Assembly (NCBI RefSeq): GCF_902497895.1
Contig: NZ_CABVHQ010000018.1
Location: 1 to 64,000, forward strand
Reading direction: 5' to 3'
Length of the DNA: 64,000 nt
Source: Pseudomonas fluorescens
Lineage (GTDB): Bacteria; Pseudomonadota; Gammaproteobacteria; Pseudomonadales; Pseudomonadaceae
Part shown: positions 28,324 to 37,265 of the stretch, one piece after another
Layout of the letters: every line of letters starts with the position of its first letter
How positions within the stretch are numbered: position 1 is the first letter of the stretch
Position numbers and translations under genes: made by a program
The notes under the pieces: model-generated
Seen by the model: the letters and a program-made list of their open reading frames with translations, nothing else
Told to the model about the DNA's origin: nothing
Database searches by the model: none

Positions 28324-29553
28324 TTAGAACAACACGCGGCAACGGATGGTGCCGTTGATGTGTTGCAGTTTTTCTTGCGCCAGGTCCGAGTATTCGGCGT
28401 CGACGTCGATCACGACGTAGCCGACTTTCTCGTTGGTCTGCAGGAACTGACCGGAGATGTTGATACCGTTTTCGGCGAAAACCTTGTTGATCTCGCTCAT
28501 CACACCCGGGATGTTCTGGTGGATGTGCAGCAAACGGTGCTTGCCCGGGTGAGCCGGCAGGGCCACTTCCGGGAAGTTGACCGAGGACACCGAGGTACCA
28601 TTGTCGCTGTACTTGACCAGCTTCTCTGCCACTTCCAGACCGATGTTGGCCTGGGCTTCAGCGGTGGAGCCGCCGATGTGCGGCGTCAGGATCACGTTGT
28701 CCAGGCCACGCAGCGGGCTTTCGAACTCTTCGTCGTTGGAGCGTGGCTCCACCGGGAATACGTCGATGGCCGCGCCGATCAGGTGCTTGTCCTTGATCGC
28801 GTCCGCCAGGGCTTGCAACTCGACCACGGTGCCGCGAGCGGCGTTGATCAGAATGCCGCCTTTCTTGATGGCGCGGATTTCCTTCTCGCCGATCATCCAC
28901 TGGGTCGCAGCGGTTTCCGGAACGTGCAGGGTGACGATGTCGGACATGCCCAGCAGCTCGGTCAGGCTGGCGACCTGAGTCGCGTTACCCAAAGGCAGCT
29001 TGGTGATGGTGTCGTAGAAGTACACCTGCATGCCCAGGCCTTCAGCCAGCACCGACAACTGAGTGCCGATCGAGCCATAACCCACGATGCCCAGCTTCTT
29101 GCCGCGGATTTCGAAGGAGTTGGCCGCGCTTTTGATCCAGCCGCCACGGTGGCAGGAAGCGTTTTTCTCCGGAATACCGCGCAGCAGCAGGATCGCTTCA
29201 GCCAGCACCAGCTCGGCCACCGAACGGGTGTTGGAGTAAGGCGCGTTGAAGACTGCGATCCCGCGTTCGCGAGCCGCGTTGAGGTCGACCTGGTTGGTGC
29301 CGATGCAGAAACAGCCGACAGCGACCAGCTTCTTCGCCTGATCGAAGATCTCTTCGGTCAGTTGAGTACGGGAGCGAATGCCGATGAAGTGAGCATCAGC
29401 GATCTTTTCCTTGAGCTGGGCTTCTGGCAGAGAACCGGTGAGGTACTCAATGCTGGTGTAACCGGCGGCCTTGAGGACGTCGACAGCGGATTGGTGGACA
29501 CCTTCGAGAAGAAGGAACTTGATCTTGCTCTTGTCGAGGGAAGTCTTGCTCAT
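28324..29553 (-). CDS. serA: D-3-phosphoglycerate dehydrogenase
   Basis: 409 aa, first enzyme of serine synthesis (3-phosphoglycerate to phosphohydroxypyruvate, NAD-dependent). NAD-binding GIVGYGSIGTQ, catalytic Arg/Glu/His region (NAARGTVVE, LTPHIGGSTAEAQ), and a C-terminal ACT domain (VMSEINKVFAENGINISGQ) for serine feedback. Start ATG 29553 (MSKTSLDKSKIKFLLLEG). SerA also makes D-2-hydroxyglutarate from 2-oxoglutarate; the divergent neighbour encodes the enzyme that recycles it. Confidence 0.96.
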   Translation of the reverse strand: MSKTSLDKSKIKFLLLEGVHQSAVDVLKAAGYTSIEYLTGSLPEAQLKEKIADAHFIGIRSRTQLTEEIFDQAKKLVAVGCFCIGTNQVDLNAARERGIAVFNAPYSNTRSVAELVLAEAILLLRGIPEKNASCHRGGWIKSAANSFEIRGKKLGIVGYGSIGTQLSVLAEGLGMQVYFYDTITKLPLGNATQVASLTELLGMSDIVTLHVPETAATQWMIGEKEIRAIKKGGILINAARGTVVELQALADAIKDKHLIGAAIDVFPVEPRSNDEEFESPLRGLDNVILTPHIGGSTAEAQANIGLEVAEKLVKYSDNGTSVSSVNFPEVALPAHPGKHRLLHIHQNIPGVMSEINKVFAENGINISGQFLQTNEKVGYVVIDVDAEYSDLAQEKLQHINGTIRCRVLF

Positions 29554-29656
29554 CTGCGTAAACCTATGTCCCGGAGAAAAATGGCAGAGAAGGGCAGCTG
29601 GAGCTGACCTGCGCGGCATGTTAGCCGTCACCGCAGAACGCCTTTGGGCACTATCC

Positions 29657-29690
29657 TGCGGGGGCGGTATGCTAGCATACGCACCCCGCA
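29657..29690. promoter_or_regulatory. Long interrupted palindrome in the serA / D2HGDH divergent promoter
   Basis: Outer arms TGCGGGG / CCCCGCA and a perfect inner palindrome GTATGCTAGCATAC (29667-29680). It lies 65 bp before the dehydrogenase start and about 105 bp from serA. A plausible operator for a dimeric regulator, or the promoter-proximal hairpin of one transcript; unassigned. Confidence 0.5.
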
Positions 29691-29754
29691 AACACTCATT
29701 CCTGCGACGTGAAGCGTTCTCAGGATGACCATGAATTGTTCGAGAGTTCTGTCG

Positions 29755-31149
29755 ATGACCAATCCTGCCCTGATTGATGAGCTGAAGACCCTGGTTGAGC
29801 CAGGCAAGGTGCTGACCGATGCCGACTCCCTGAATGCTTATGGCAAGGATTGGACCAAGCATTTCGCCCCGGCCCCCACCGCCATCGTGTTCCCCAAGAC
29901 GACCGAGCAGGTCCAGGCCATCGTGCGCTGGGCCAATCAGCACAAGATCGCGCTGGTGCCATCCGGCGGGCGTACCGGGCTTTCCGCCGCTGCGGTGGCG
30001 GCCAATGGCGAAGTGGTGGTGTCGTTCGACTATATGAATCAGATCCTCGACGTCAATCTGACCGACCGCACCGCGATCTGTCAGCCGGGCGTGGTCACTG
30101 AGCATTTGCAGAACGTCGCTGAAGAAAAAGGCCTGTATTACCCGGTGGACTTCGCTTCGGCCGGTTCCAGCCAGATTGGTGGCAATATCGGCACCAATGC
30201 CGGGGGGATCAAGGTCATTCGCTACGGCATGACCCGTAATTGGGTGGCTGGCATGAAAGTCGTGACCGGCAAGGGCGACCTGCTGGAATTGAACAAAGAT
30301 CTGATCAAGAACGCCACCGGTTACGACTTGCGTCAGCTGTTCATCGGCGCCGAAGGCACTCTGGGTTTTGTCGTCGAAGCGACCATGCGCCTGGACCGGG
30401 CACCGAAAAACCTCACCGCGATGGTCCTCGGCACGGCCGATTTCGACTCGATCATGCCGGTGCTGCATGCCTTCCAGAGCAAACTGGACCTGACCGCCTT
30501 CGAATTTTTCTCCGACAAGGCGCTGGCCAAGGTTCTGGCCCGTGGTGATGTGCCGGCGCCATTCGAGTCCGATTGCCCGTTCTACGCGCTGCTGGAATTC
30601 GAAGCGACCACTGAAGAAGTGGCCAACGATGCCCTGGAGACCTTCGAGCATTGCGTCGAGCAGGGCTGGGTAGTCGATGGAGTGATGAGCCAGAGCGAGC
30701 AACAACTGCAGAATCTCTGGAAATTGCGCGAATACATCTCCGAAACCATTTCCCACTGGACGCCGTACAAAAACGACATTTCGGTCACTGTGTCGAAAGT
30801 CCCGGCATTCCTCAAGGAAATCGATGCGATCGTCGGCGAACACTACCCGGACTTCGAAATCGTCTGGTTCGGCCACATCGGCGACGGCAACCTGCACTTG
30901 AATATCCTCAAGCCGGATAACCTGAGCAAGGACGAGTTCTTTGCCAAGTGCGCGACCGTCAACAAGTGGGTTTTCGAAACCGTCGAAAAATACAACGGCT
31001 CGATTTCCGCCGAACATGGCGTCGGCATGACCAAGCGCGACTACCTGACCTACAGTCGCTCGCCGGTCGAGATTGAATACATGAAGGCCGTCAAAGCGGT
31101 GTTCGACCCGAACGGCATCATGAATCCGGGGAAAATCTTCGCCCTGTGA
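29755..31149 (+). CDS. FAD-linked D-2-hydroxyglutarate dehydrogenase
   Basis: 464 aa VAO/GlcD-family flavoenzyme. FAD domain: AIVFPKTTEQVQAIVRWA, PSGGRTGLSAAAVA, GSSQIGGNIGTNAGG; C-terminal domain with GHIGDGNLHLNIL (metal/substrate His) and SAEHGVGMTKRDYL. Divergence from serA matches the known serA-D2HGDH coupling in Pseudomonas, where the enzyme oxidises D-2-hydroxyglutarate back to 2-oxoglutarate and pulls the SerA reaction. Start ATG 29755 (MTNPALIDELKTLV) rather than 29725. Glycolate oxidase GlcD is the nearest alternative. Confidence 0.9.
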   Translation: MTNPALIDELKTLVEPGKVLTDADSLNAYGKDWTKHFAPAPTAIVFPKTTEQVQAIVRWANQHKIALVPSGGRTGLSAAAVAANGEVVVSFDYMNQILDVNLTDRTAICQPGVVTEHLQNVAEEKGLYYPVDFASAGSSQIGGNIGTNAGGIKVIRYGMTRNWVAGMKVVTGKGDLLELNKDLIKNATGYDLRQLFIGAEGTLGFVVEATMRLDRAPKNLTAMVLGTADFDSIMPVLHAFQSKLDLTAFEFFSDKALAKVLARGDVPAPFESDCPFYALLEFEATTEEVANDALETFEHCVEQGWVVDGVMSQSEQQLQNLWKLREYISETISHWTPYKNDISVTVSKVPAFLKEIDAIVGEHYPDFEIVWFGHIGDGNLHLNILKPDNLSKDEFFAKCATVNKWVFETVEKYNGSISAEHGVGMTKRDYLTYSRSPVEIEYMKAVKAVFDPNGIMNPGKIFAL

Positions 31150-31191
31150 CGTTCTAAAGCCGAGAAATACTATTTGAAGCAGGAGTGGTAA

Positions 31192-31857
31192 ATGAGCTAT
31201 CAGCACCAGTATGTCGACGGTACTCGTATTCACTTCCCGCTCGGGAAGGTGGTGTGCATTGGCCGCAACTATGCCGAACACGCCAAGGAACTGGACAACC
31301 CGGTACCCACTGAACCGCTGCTGTTCATCAAGCCGGGCAGTTGCGTGGTGCCGCTCGAAGATGGTTTCACGATTCCGACCGAGCGTGGCTCGGTGCACTA
31401 CGAGGCGGAAATTGCCGTGTTGATCGGCAAACCGCTGTCGACCAAGCCAAGCCGCGAAGAAGTGCTCGACGCGATTTCCGGTTTCGCTCCGGCATTGGAC
31501 CTGACCTTGCGTGACAAGCAGGCCGAGCTGAAAGCCAAAGGCCTGCCCTGGGAGATTGCCAAGTCGTTCGACGGCGCTGCCGTCCTGGCGCCGTTTGTGG
31601 TCAGCAGCAGCTTTGACGATCTGACTGACATCGGCATCCGCCTGACCATCAATGGCGAAGTCCGTCAGGATGGCAACAGCAGCGACATGCTCAACCCGAT
31701 CGTGCCGATGATCCAGTACATGGCCGGCTGCTTCTCGCTGCAGGCCGGGGACGTGATCCTGACCGGTACTCCGGTGGGCGTCGGCCCGCTGAATGTCGGT
31801 GATGAACTGGTACTGGAGTTGCCGGGCGTGAGCAGCTTCAACAGCAGCGTTCGCTGA
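31192..31857 (+). CDS. Fumarylacetoacetate hydrolase family protein
   Basis: 221 aa YcgM-like enzyme; the family includes acylpyruvate hydrolases and oxaloacetate decarboxylases. Motifs: GKVVCIGRNYAEHAKEL, EAEIAVLIGKP (metal-binding Glu), AKSFDGAAVLAPF, and ILTGTPVGVGPL. ATG 31192 follows CAGGAGTGGTAA. Same strand, 42 bp after the dehydrogenase, so probably co-transcribed. Confidence 0.9.
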   Translation: MSYQHQYVDGTRIHFPLGKVVCIGRNYAEHAKELDNPVPTEPLLFIKPGSCVVPLEDGFTIPTERGSVHYEAEIAVLIGKPLSTKPSREEVLDAISGFAPALDLTLRDKQAELKAKGLPWEIAKSFDGAAVLAPFVVSSSFDDLTDIGIRLTINGEVRQDGNSSDMLNPIVPMIQYMAGCFSLQAGDVILTGTPVGVGPLNVGDELVLELPGVSSFNSSVR

Positions 31858-31875
31858 GGCCTGAGTCCGGCCGCT

Positions 31876-31979
31876 AAAAGATCGCAGCCTGCGGCAGCTC
31901 CTACAGGGGTCTCGTACATCCGAAATGTTATTGGGTGTATGCAAAACCTGTAGGAGCTGCCGATAGGCTGCGATCTTTT
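31876..31979. repeat. REP pair, GCAGCCTGCGGCAGCTCC family
   Basis: AAAAGATCGCAGCCTGCGGC and an inverted copy with a GATA insertion near 31963, downstream of the FAH gene. Confidence 0.88.
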
Positions 31980-32012
31980 GGGTCACCACCTATTAAGCTG
32001 TGATCACCTATT

Positions 32013-32092
32013 CCTGTTTTCCTGTTTTCCTGTTTTCCTGTTTTCCTGTTTTCCTGTTTTCCTGTTTTCCTGTTTTCCTGTTTTCCCGTTTT
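32013..32092. repeat. 8-bp tandem repeat (CCTGTTTT)n
   Basis: Nine perfect consecutive copies of CCTGTTTT (32013-32084) and a tenth copy with one change (CCCGTTTT), about 100 bp before an SdiA-regulated-family gene. The array is pyrimidine-rich on the plus strand and AT-rich against the genome. The unit is not a multiple of three, so copy-number change would shift promoter spacing or any overlapping frame. Confidence 0.95.
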
Positions 32093-32189
32093 TTTCACAT
32101 TTTGTCTGGATAATTATTCGGTGCTGGGCACGCGAACCTGTCCACGTCGTGTTATTACCCACAGCTGACTTTTCCGGAACGATCTCTCA

Positions 32190-33116
32190 ATGCCCACGCA
32201 ACCCGCTTCCATCCTGGATGCTGCTCGTCGCTCGCGCTTCGCCATGCGCTGGTATTCCTGGCTATTGCTGGTCGGGGCAATGGCGTATGGCCTCGCGTTC
32301 ACGATGCATTGGGATGATCGGGCTGTGCTTTGGGTGCAAGAGCAGCTTGAAAGCCCGGCCGGGCGCCAGGAAAGCGTCTGGTTACCGGACTATCGGGTAG
32401 TGATCGATGCCAAGCCGCTGCCGGGCATGGAGGAGGATGAAGCCTCGGATATCGCCTACAGCCCGATCAGCAAAACGCTATTCGCGGTAATGGGGAAAAA
32501 GCCCTTCCTCGCCGAATTGACCCTGCAAGGCGAGGTCTTGCGCAAAATGCCGTTGCTGGGCTGGAGCAATCCGGAAGGTGTGGCGGTGATGGACGATGGC
32601 TTGATCGCCATTGTCGATGAGCGCCAGCACAGCTTGAGCATCGTCAAGGTCGATACCCAGACGCGTGAACTGAATATCGACAGCTTCCCGAAATATGACC
32701 TCGGGCCCTCGAAAGACCAGAACAAGGCCTTCGAAGCGATTGCCTGGGACCGTCGCAACCAGCAGTTGTTATTGGGCGAGGAGCGTCCGCCGGTGTTGTT
32801 TGCCTGGAAAAGCGATGGCAGTCAGATCCTCAAGGGCGACAAGTACAAGCTCGAGAGCAATGCGCTGGACCTGCGTAACCTCTCGGCCTTGGCCATCGAT
32901 CCGCGCACCGGCCATACTTTGGCGTTGTCCGCCGATTCGCATCTGTTGCTCGAGCTGGATGAAAAGGGCGACAAGGTCAGTTTCATGACCTTGCTCGGCG
33001 GTTTCAATGGCCTGAAAAACACCATTCCGCGCGCCGAAGGGGTGACGATCGACGAAGCGGGCACGCTGTATATCGTCAGCGAACCGAACCTGTTCTATCG
33101 ATTGGAAAAACCGTAG
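32190..33116 (+). CDS. SdiA-regulated/CarP-like beta-propeller protein (paralogue 1)
   Basis: 308 aa. One N-terminal membrane anchor (WYSWLLLVGAMAYGLAFTM) followed by a periplasmic propeller: EASDIAYSPISKTLFAVM, LGWSNPEGVAVMDDGLIAIVDE, ALAIDPRTGHTLALS, EGVTIDEAGTLYIVSEPNLFY. This is the SdiA-regulated (YjiK) domain; the P. aeruginosa neighbour of rpiA, CarP (PA0327), is a calcium-responsive member. The substrate is unknown; phytase-like calcium binding is possible. Preceded by the 8-bp tandem repeat. Confidence 0.82.
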   Translation: MPTQPASILDAARRSRFAMRWYSWLLLVGAMAYGLAFTMHWDDRAVLWVQEQLESPAGRQESVWLPDYRVVIDAKPLPGMEEDEASDIAYSPISKTLFAVMGKKPFLAELTLQGEVLRKMPLLGWSNPEGVAVMDDGLIAIVDERQHSLSIVKVDTQTRELNIDSFPKYDLGPSKDQNKAFEAIAWDRRNQQLLLGEERPPVLFAWKSDGSQILKGDKYKLESNALDLRNLSALAIDPRTGHTLALSADSHLLLELDEKGDKVSFMTLLGGFNGLKNTIPRAEGVTIDEAGTLYIVSEPNLFYRLEKP

Positions 33117-33271
33117 GGGCTGGCGTAGTCTGCGATCTTTTGATCCTGCTTTGCGACCTGTTGCCAATTGCACAGGTTGCACCAGGAAATCGCAGCCTCC
33201 CGTGCTTATTAAGCTTGAATTCATAAATCCGTGTTATTTCATCGGCCCGTTTTGTTTTTGAGCTTGCCTGC
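33117..33271 (+). other. Intergenic region with half REP elements
   Basis: Contains a degenerate half-REP (GTAGGGGCTGGCGTAGTCTGCGATCTTTTGA) at about 33112-33143 and a short opposing piece (AATCGCAGCCTCC) near 33187. An AT-rich part (33207-33258) is the likely promoter of the second SdiA-regulated gene. Confidence 0.45.
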
Positions 33272-34189
33272 ATGCGCCAACTTGCCCGTCTCAAACCTCT
33301 TCTGCTGATCCTGTTGCTGGCGGCATTGATCGCGCTGGCGGTTGTTGGTCAGCATCTGCGGTTGTTCGAGCGTACCTGGTTCAATGTGCAGACCTGGTGG
33401 CAGCCGGTGGACGCTCGGTCCATGGGCCTGGCGGATTATCGGGTAACGCTGGAGGCCAGGGTTATCGACGGGCTGGATGACGACGTATCAGCCCTGACCT
33501 ATGACCCCGTGCGCAAAAGCCTGTTTACAGTCACCAACAAGAATGCCGAGTTGGTCGAGCTGGCCCTCGATGGTCGGATCCTGCGGCGTGTGGCATTGAT
33601 CGGGTTCGGCGATGCGGAGGCCGTCGAGTTCATCAGCGCCGACACCTACGTGATTACCGATGAACGCCAGCAACGCCTGATCAAAGTTCACCTGGAAGAC
33701 GGCACGCAGTTTCTCGACGCGGCGGACGCCGAGCAGATTTCGCTCGGGGTACACATGAGCAGTAACAAGGGCTTCGAAGGGCTGGCGTACGATTCGGTGG
33801 GCAAGCGGCTGTTCGTCGCCAAGGAGCGCGACCCGATGCTGATCTACGAAGTGCAGGGTTTCCCCCATTACAACCCGGAGAAATCCTATGCGGTTCACGT
33901 GGTCAACAACCCCAAGCGTGACGCCGGATTGTTTGTCCGTGACCTGTCGAGCCTGCAATACGATGAGCGCAGCGGGCATTTGCTGGCGCTGTCCGATGAG
34001 TCGCGATTGGTGCTGGAGCTGGATGTCGACGGCCGGCCATTGAGCACTATGTCATTGCGCAAAGGGCGTCAGGGGCTGCAAAAGACCGTGCCGCAGGCGG
34101 AAGGGATCGCCATGGATGACGACGGCACGATTTACCTCGTCAGCGAACCGAACCTGTTCTACGTCTTCAAGAAACCGCCGCAGCCCTGA
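33272..34189 (+). CDS. SdiA-regulated/CarP-like beta-propeller protein (paralogue 2)
   Basis: 305 aa, same build as the previous gene: N-terminal anchor LLLILLLAALIALAVVGQ, then DDVSALTYDPVRKSLFTVTN, FGDAEAVEFISADTYVITDERQQ, FEGLAYDSVGKRLFVAKERDP and EGIAMDDDGTIYLVSEPNLFYVFKKP. The two neighbours are diverged tandem duplicates. It stands nearest to rpiA, as CarP does in P. aeruginosa as I recall. Confidence 0.82.
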   Translation: MRQLARLKPLLLILLLAALIALAVVGQHLRLFERTWFNVQTWWQPVDARSMGLADYRVTLEARVIDGLDDDVSALTYDPVRKSLFTVTNKNAELVELALDGRILRRVALIGFGDAEAVEFISADTYVITDERQQRLIKVHLEDGTQFLDAADAEQISLGVHMSSNKGFEGLAYDSVGKRLFVAKERDPMLIYEVQGFPHYNPEKSYAVHVVNNPKRDAGLFVRDLSSLQYDERSGHLLALSDESRLVLELDVDGRPLSTMSLRKGRQGLQKTVPQAEGIAMDDDGTIYLVSEPNLFYVFKKPPQP

Positions 34190-34207
34190 TTGGCACCACA
34201 AAACCAA

Positions 34208-34299
34208 TGTGGGAGCGAGCTTGCTCGCGATGGGGCCATAACATTCAACATCTACATTTGAATGTCAGACCGCTATCGCGAGCAAGCTCGCTCCCACAG
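34208..34299. repeat. REP pair, GAGCGAGCTTGCTCGCGATG family
   Basis: TGTGGGAGCGAGCTTGCTCG and its inverted copy around a 45-bp centre, between convergent genes. Confidence 0.9.
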
Positions 34300-34333
34300 G
34301 GGGGCAGTTTCAATCACAAATCCGTGTGCGGGT

Positions 34334-35008
34334 TTATTTGGCGCGCAGGGTTTTCACGCCTTCGCTTGTACCCAGCAACAGCAAATCGGCCGGACGTGCC
34401 GCGAACAGGCCGTTGGTGACCACGCCGACGATGGCGTTGATCTGGCTTTCCAGCTCGACCGGGTTGGTGATCTGCAGGTTGAACACGTCGAGGATGATGT
34501 TGCCGTTGTCGGTCAACACGCCCTCACGGTAAACCGGGTCGCCGCCCAGCTTCACCAGCTGACGAGCCACATGGCTGCGAGCCATTGGAATCACTTCAAC
34601 CGGCAGCGGGAAGGCGCCCAGGACCGGCACCAGTTTGCTGGCGTCGGCAATGCAGATGAATGTCTTGGCCACGGCCGCGACGATCTTCTCGCGGGTCAGG
34701 GCGGCGCCGCCGCCCTTGATCAGATTCAGGTGTTCGTCGCTTTCATCGGCGCCGTCGACGTAGAACTCCAGGTCGCCGACGGTATTCAGCTCATACACCG
34801 GAATACCGTGGCCCTTGAGGCGTGCGGCGGTGGCTTCGGAGCTGGCGACCGCGCCGTCGAACGCGCCCTTGTGCAGGGCCAGGGCGTCAATGAAGCAGTT
34901 GGCGGTGGAGCCGGTGCCGACCCCGACGATGCTTTTGTCGTCGAGTTTTGGAAGGATGAAGTCGACGGCGGCCTGAGCCACTGCCTGTTTGAGTTGATCC
35001 TGGGTCAT
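34334..35008 (-). CDS. rpiA: Ribose-5-phosphate isomerase A
   Basis: 224 aa pentose-phosphate enzyme interconverting ribose-5-P and ribulose-5-P. Motifs: [14 protein letters not shown] (phosphate site), [25 protein letters not shown] (catalytic Asp/Lys region), and [18 protein letters not shown] tail ([20 protein letters not shown]). Start at 35008 ([19 protein letters not shown]). Divergent from ilvA. Confidence 0.96.
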   Translation of the reverse strand: MTQDQLKQAVAQAAVDFILPKLDDKSIVGVGTGSTANCFIDALALHKGAFDGAVASSEATAARLKGHGIPVYELNTVGDLEFYVDGADESDEHLNLIKGGGAALTREKIVAAVAKTFICIADASKLVPVLGAFPLPVEVIPMARSHVARQLVKLGGDPVYREGVLTDNGNIILDVFNLQITNPVELESQINAIVGVVTNGLFAARPADLLLLGTSEGVKTLRAK

Positions 35009-35153
35009 GCGGGCTCCGAGGGTGCCGAAGGGGAACGAAAGGCCGGCATTATAGCCGTATGCCCGGTTAAAACCTCTTGATTCGTGTGGTCGCACGGCCA
35101 AACGCTGAGTTAGACTCCTTGACCCTGCCCAACTCGCTCAGTGATGCTTTCCG

Positions 35154-36668
35154 ATGCTCGAACAGTACGTCAAGAAGATCCTCACCTCGCGCGTTTATGA
35201 CGTTGCCGTAGAAACCCCATTGCAGACTGCCCGCCAGCTCTCCGAGCGGCTGGGCAATCAGATCCTGCTCAAGCGCGAAGACTTGCAGCCGGTGTTTTCG
35301 TTCAAGATTCGCGGCGCTTACAACAAACTCACTCAGTTGAGCGATGAAGAGCGCTCGCGTGGCGTGGTCACCGCCTCGGCCGGCAACCATGCACAAGGCC
35401 TGGCCCTGGCGGCCAAGGTATTGGGGGTCAAGGCGATCATTGTGATGCCCAAGACCACTCCGGAGATCAAGGTCGAAGGCGTGCGTTCCCGTGGCGGCAA
35501 AGTAGTGCTGCACGGCGATACCTTCCCGGAAGCCTTGGCTTACTCGCTGAAACTGGTCGACGAAAAAGGCTACGTGTACATCCATCCCTACGATGATCCG
35601 CACACCATTGCCGGGCAGGGCACCGTGGCGATGGAGATCCTGCGTCAACATCCGGGGCGCCTGGACGCCATTTTCGTTCCGGTGGGTGGCGGCGGCCTGA
35701 TTGCCGGGATCGCCGCGTATGTGAAATACCTGCGTCCGGAGATCAAAATCATCGGCGTCGAGCCGGATGATTCCAATTGCCTGCAAGCCGCCATGGCGGC
35801 CGGCGAGCGAGTGGTGTTGCCCACTGTAGGGCTGTTCGCCGATGGCGTGGCCGTGGCGCAGATCGGCCAGCACACCTTCGACATCTGCAAAGACTATGTC
35901 GATGAAGTGATCACCGTCAGCACTGACGAGATCTGCGCGGCGATCAAGGATATCTACGACGATACCCGCTCGATCACCGAGCCTGCCGGCGCCTTGGGCG
36001 TGGCCGGGATCAAGAAGTATGTCGAGCTGCGTGGCGTCACCGGCCAGACCCTGGTGGCCATCGACTCCGGGGCCAACGTCAACTTCGACCGCCTGCGCCA
36101 CGTCGCCGAGCGCGCCGAGTTGGGTGAAGGTCGGGAAGCCATCATCGCCGTGACCATTCCGGAGCAGCCTGGCAGCTTCAAGGCGTTCTGCGAAGCCATC
36201 GGCAAGCGCCAGATCACCGAATTCAACTATCGCTACAACACCGGCAGCGAGGCGCATATTTTCGTCGGCGTGCAGACCCATCCGGAAAACGACCCTCGCA
36301 GCGCGCTGATCAGCAGCCTCACCGAGCAGGGTTTCCCGGTAGTCGACCTGACCGACAATGAACTGGCCAAGCTGCACATCCGGCATATGGTCGGCGGGCA
36401 CGCGGCGCGTGTCAGCGATGAAGTGGTATTTCGCTTCGAGTTCCCGGAGCGTCCGGGCGCGCTGTTCAACTTCCTCAACAAACTCGGCGGGCGCTGGAAT
36501 ATTTCGATGTTCCATTATCGTAACCACGGGGCCGCGGATGGGCGAGTGGTGGCGGGTCTGCAGGTGCCAGCGGACGAGCGTCATCTGGTGTCGGCGGCGC
36601 TGGCGGAAATTGGTTACCCGTACTGGGATGAAAGCGACAATCCGGCGTATCAGCTGTTCCTCGGCTGA
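35154..36668 (+). CDS. ilvA: Threonine ammonia-lyase, biosynthetic
   Basis: 504 aa PLP enzyme converting threonine to 2-oxobutyrate for isoleucine synthesis. The PLP Lys51 is in VFSFKIRGAYNKL; GGGGLIAGIAAYVK holds the phosphate-binding glycines. The long C-terminal part carries two ACT-like regulatory domains (AIIAVTIPEQPGSFKAF and VVFRFEFPERPGALFNFL), so isoleucine feedback is expected. Start ATG 35154. Confidence 0.96.
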   Translation: MLEQYVKKILTSRVYDVAVETPLQTARQLSERLGNQILLKREDLQPVFSFKIRGAYNKLTQLSDEERSRGVVTASAGNHAQGLALAAKVLGVKAIIVMPKTTPEIKVEGVRSRGGKVVLHGDTFPEALAYSLKLVDEKGYVYIHPYDDPHTIAGQGTVAMEILRQHPGRLDAIFVPVGGGGLIAGIAAYVKYLRPEIKIIGVEPDDSNCLQAAMAAGERVVLPTVGLFADGVAVAQIGQHTFDICKDYVDEVITVSTDEICAAIKDIYDDTRSITEPAGALGVAGIKKYVELRGVTGQTLVAIDSGANVNFDRLRHVAERAELGEGREAIIAVTIPEQPGSFKAFCEAIGKRQITEFNYRYNTGSEAHIFVGVQTHPENDPRSALISSLTEQGFPVVDLTDNELAKLHIRHMVGGHAARVSDEVVFRFEFPERPGALFNFLNKLGGRWNISMFHYRNHGAADGRVVAGLQVPADERHLVSAALAEIGYPYWDESDNPAYQLFLG

Positions 36669-36707
36669 GGGACTACGCTGATGGGCACGGCCTGAGGAAT
36701 TGAAGAA

Positions 36708-37136
36708 ATGGAAACGTTGATGACCCTGAAAACCGTTCACATCCTGGCGACCGTGCTGCTTCTGGCCAGTGCGCTGGGGTTGGCGATACGGGTCTGGCTG
36801 GCTCGTCGCAAGGGCGACACGACGATTCACACTCGCACCTTGCAGCGGCCCTGGCTGTTCGTCTGGCTGCTGATGGGGATTTGCCTGATCAGCATGCCGT
36901 TCAGCGGCTGGTGGCTGGCGCATCTGGTGGGCTGGCCGCTGGGGCAGACCTGGATTCTCGCCTCCAGCGCGCTTTACACCGTTGCGGCGTTGGCCTGGTT
37001 CTGGCTGCTGGTGCGGCTCAACCGGTTGCGCACGGCACCGGTGGGGAGCAACGGGAAGTTCACCTTGGCGTTGGCGCTGTTCAGCTTTGTCTGCTTTATC
37101 GCCATTGCCGGGTTGATGGGCGCCAAGCCGGTTTAA
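36708..37136 (+). CDS. DUF2269-family membrane protein
   Basis: 142 aa with four hydrophobic segments (TVHILATVLLLASALGLAI, WLFVWLLMGICLISMP, TWILASSALYTVAALAWFW, LALALFSFVCFIAIAGLMG). Function unknown. It follows ilvA by 39 bp on the same strand, so they may share a transcript. Start ATG 36708 or the in-frame ATG at 36720. Confidence 0.78.
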   Translation: METLMTLKTVHILATVLLLASALGLAIRVWLARRKGDTTIHTRTLQRPWLFVWLLMGICLISMPFSGWWLAHLVGWPLGQTWILASSALYTVAALAWFWLLVRLNRLRTAPVGSNGKFTLALALFSFVCFIAIAGLMGAKPV

Positions 37137-37158
37137 GGCTTGGGATCGAGTTGGCCCC

Positions 37159-37260
37159 AAAAAGATCGCAGCCTGCGGCAGCTCCTACAGGGATCGAGTT
37201 TCAACCGAATGTCGCGGGTGACTCGGTCCGCGTAGGAGCTGCCGCAGGCTGCGATCTTTT
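37159..37260. repeat. REP pair, GCAGCCTGCGGCAGCTCC family
   Basis: AAAAAGATCGCAGCCTGCGG and full inverted copy, between convergent genes. Confidence 0.9.
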
Positions 37261-37265
37261 GCTTT

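Noticed and set aside
28324..31989. Very long minus-strand open frame (about 1,220 codons) ending in serA
   Set aside because: Only the last 409 codons are SerA. The rest is antisense to the D-2-hydroxyglutarate dehydrogenase and FAH genes and runs through a REP element; high GC keeps it open.
31978..32400. Frame through the 8-bp repeat encoding an FLFSCFPVF repeat peptide
   Set aside because: Its repeat is only the translation of CCTGTTTT, it has no ribosome site, and it then overlaps the SdiA-regulated gene out of frame. Mentioned only as a possible slippage-controlled frame.
35067..37160. 697-codon minus-strand frame opposite ilvA
   Set aside because: Antisense to ilvA and DUF2269 with no recognisable domains; ilvA is certain.
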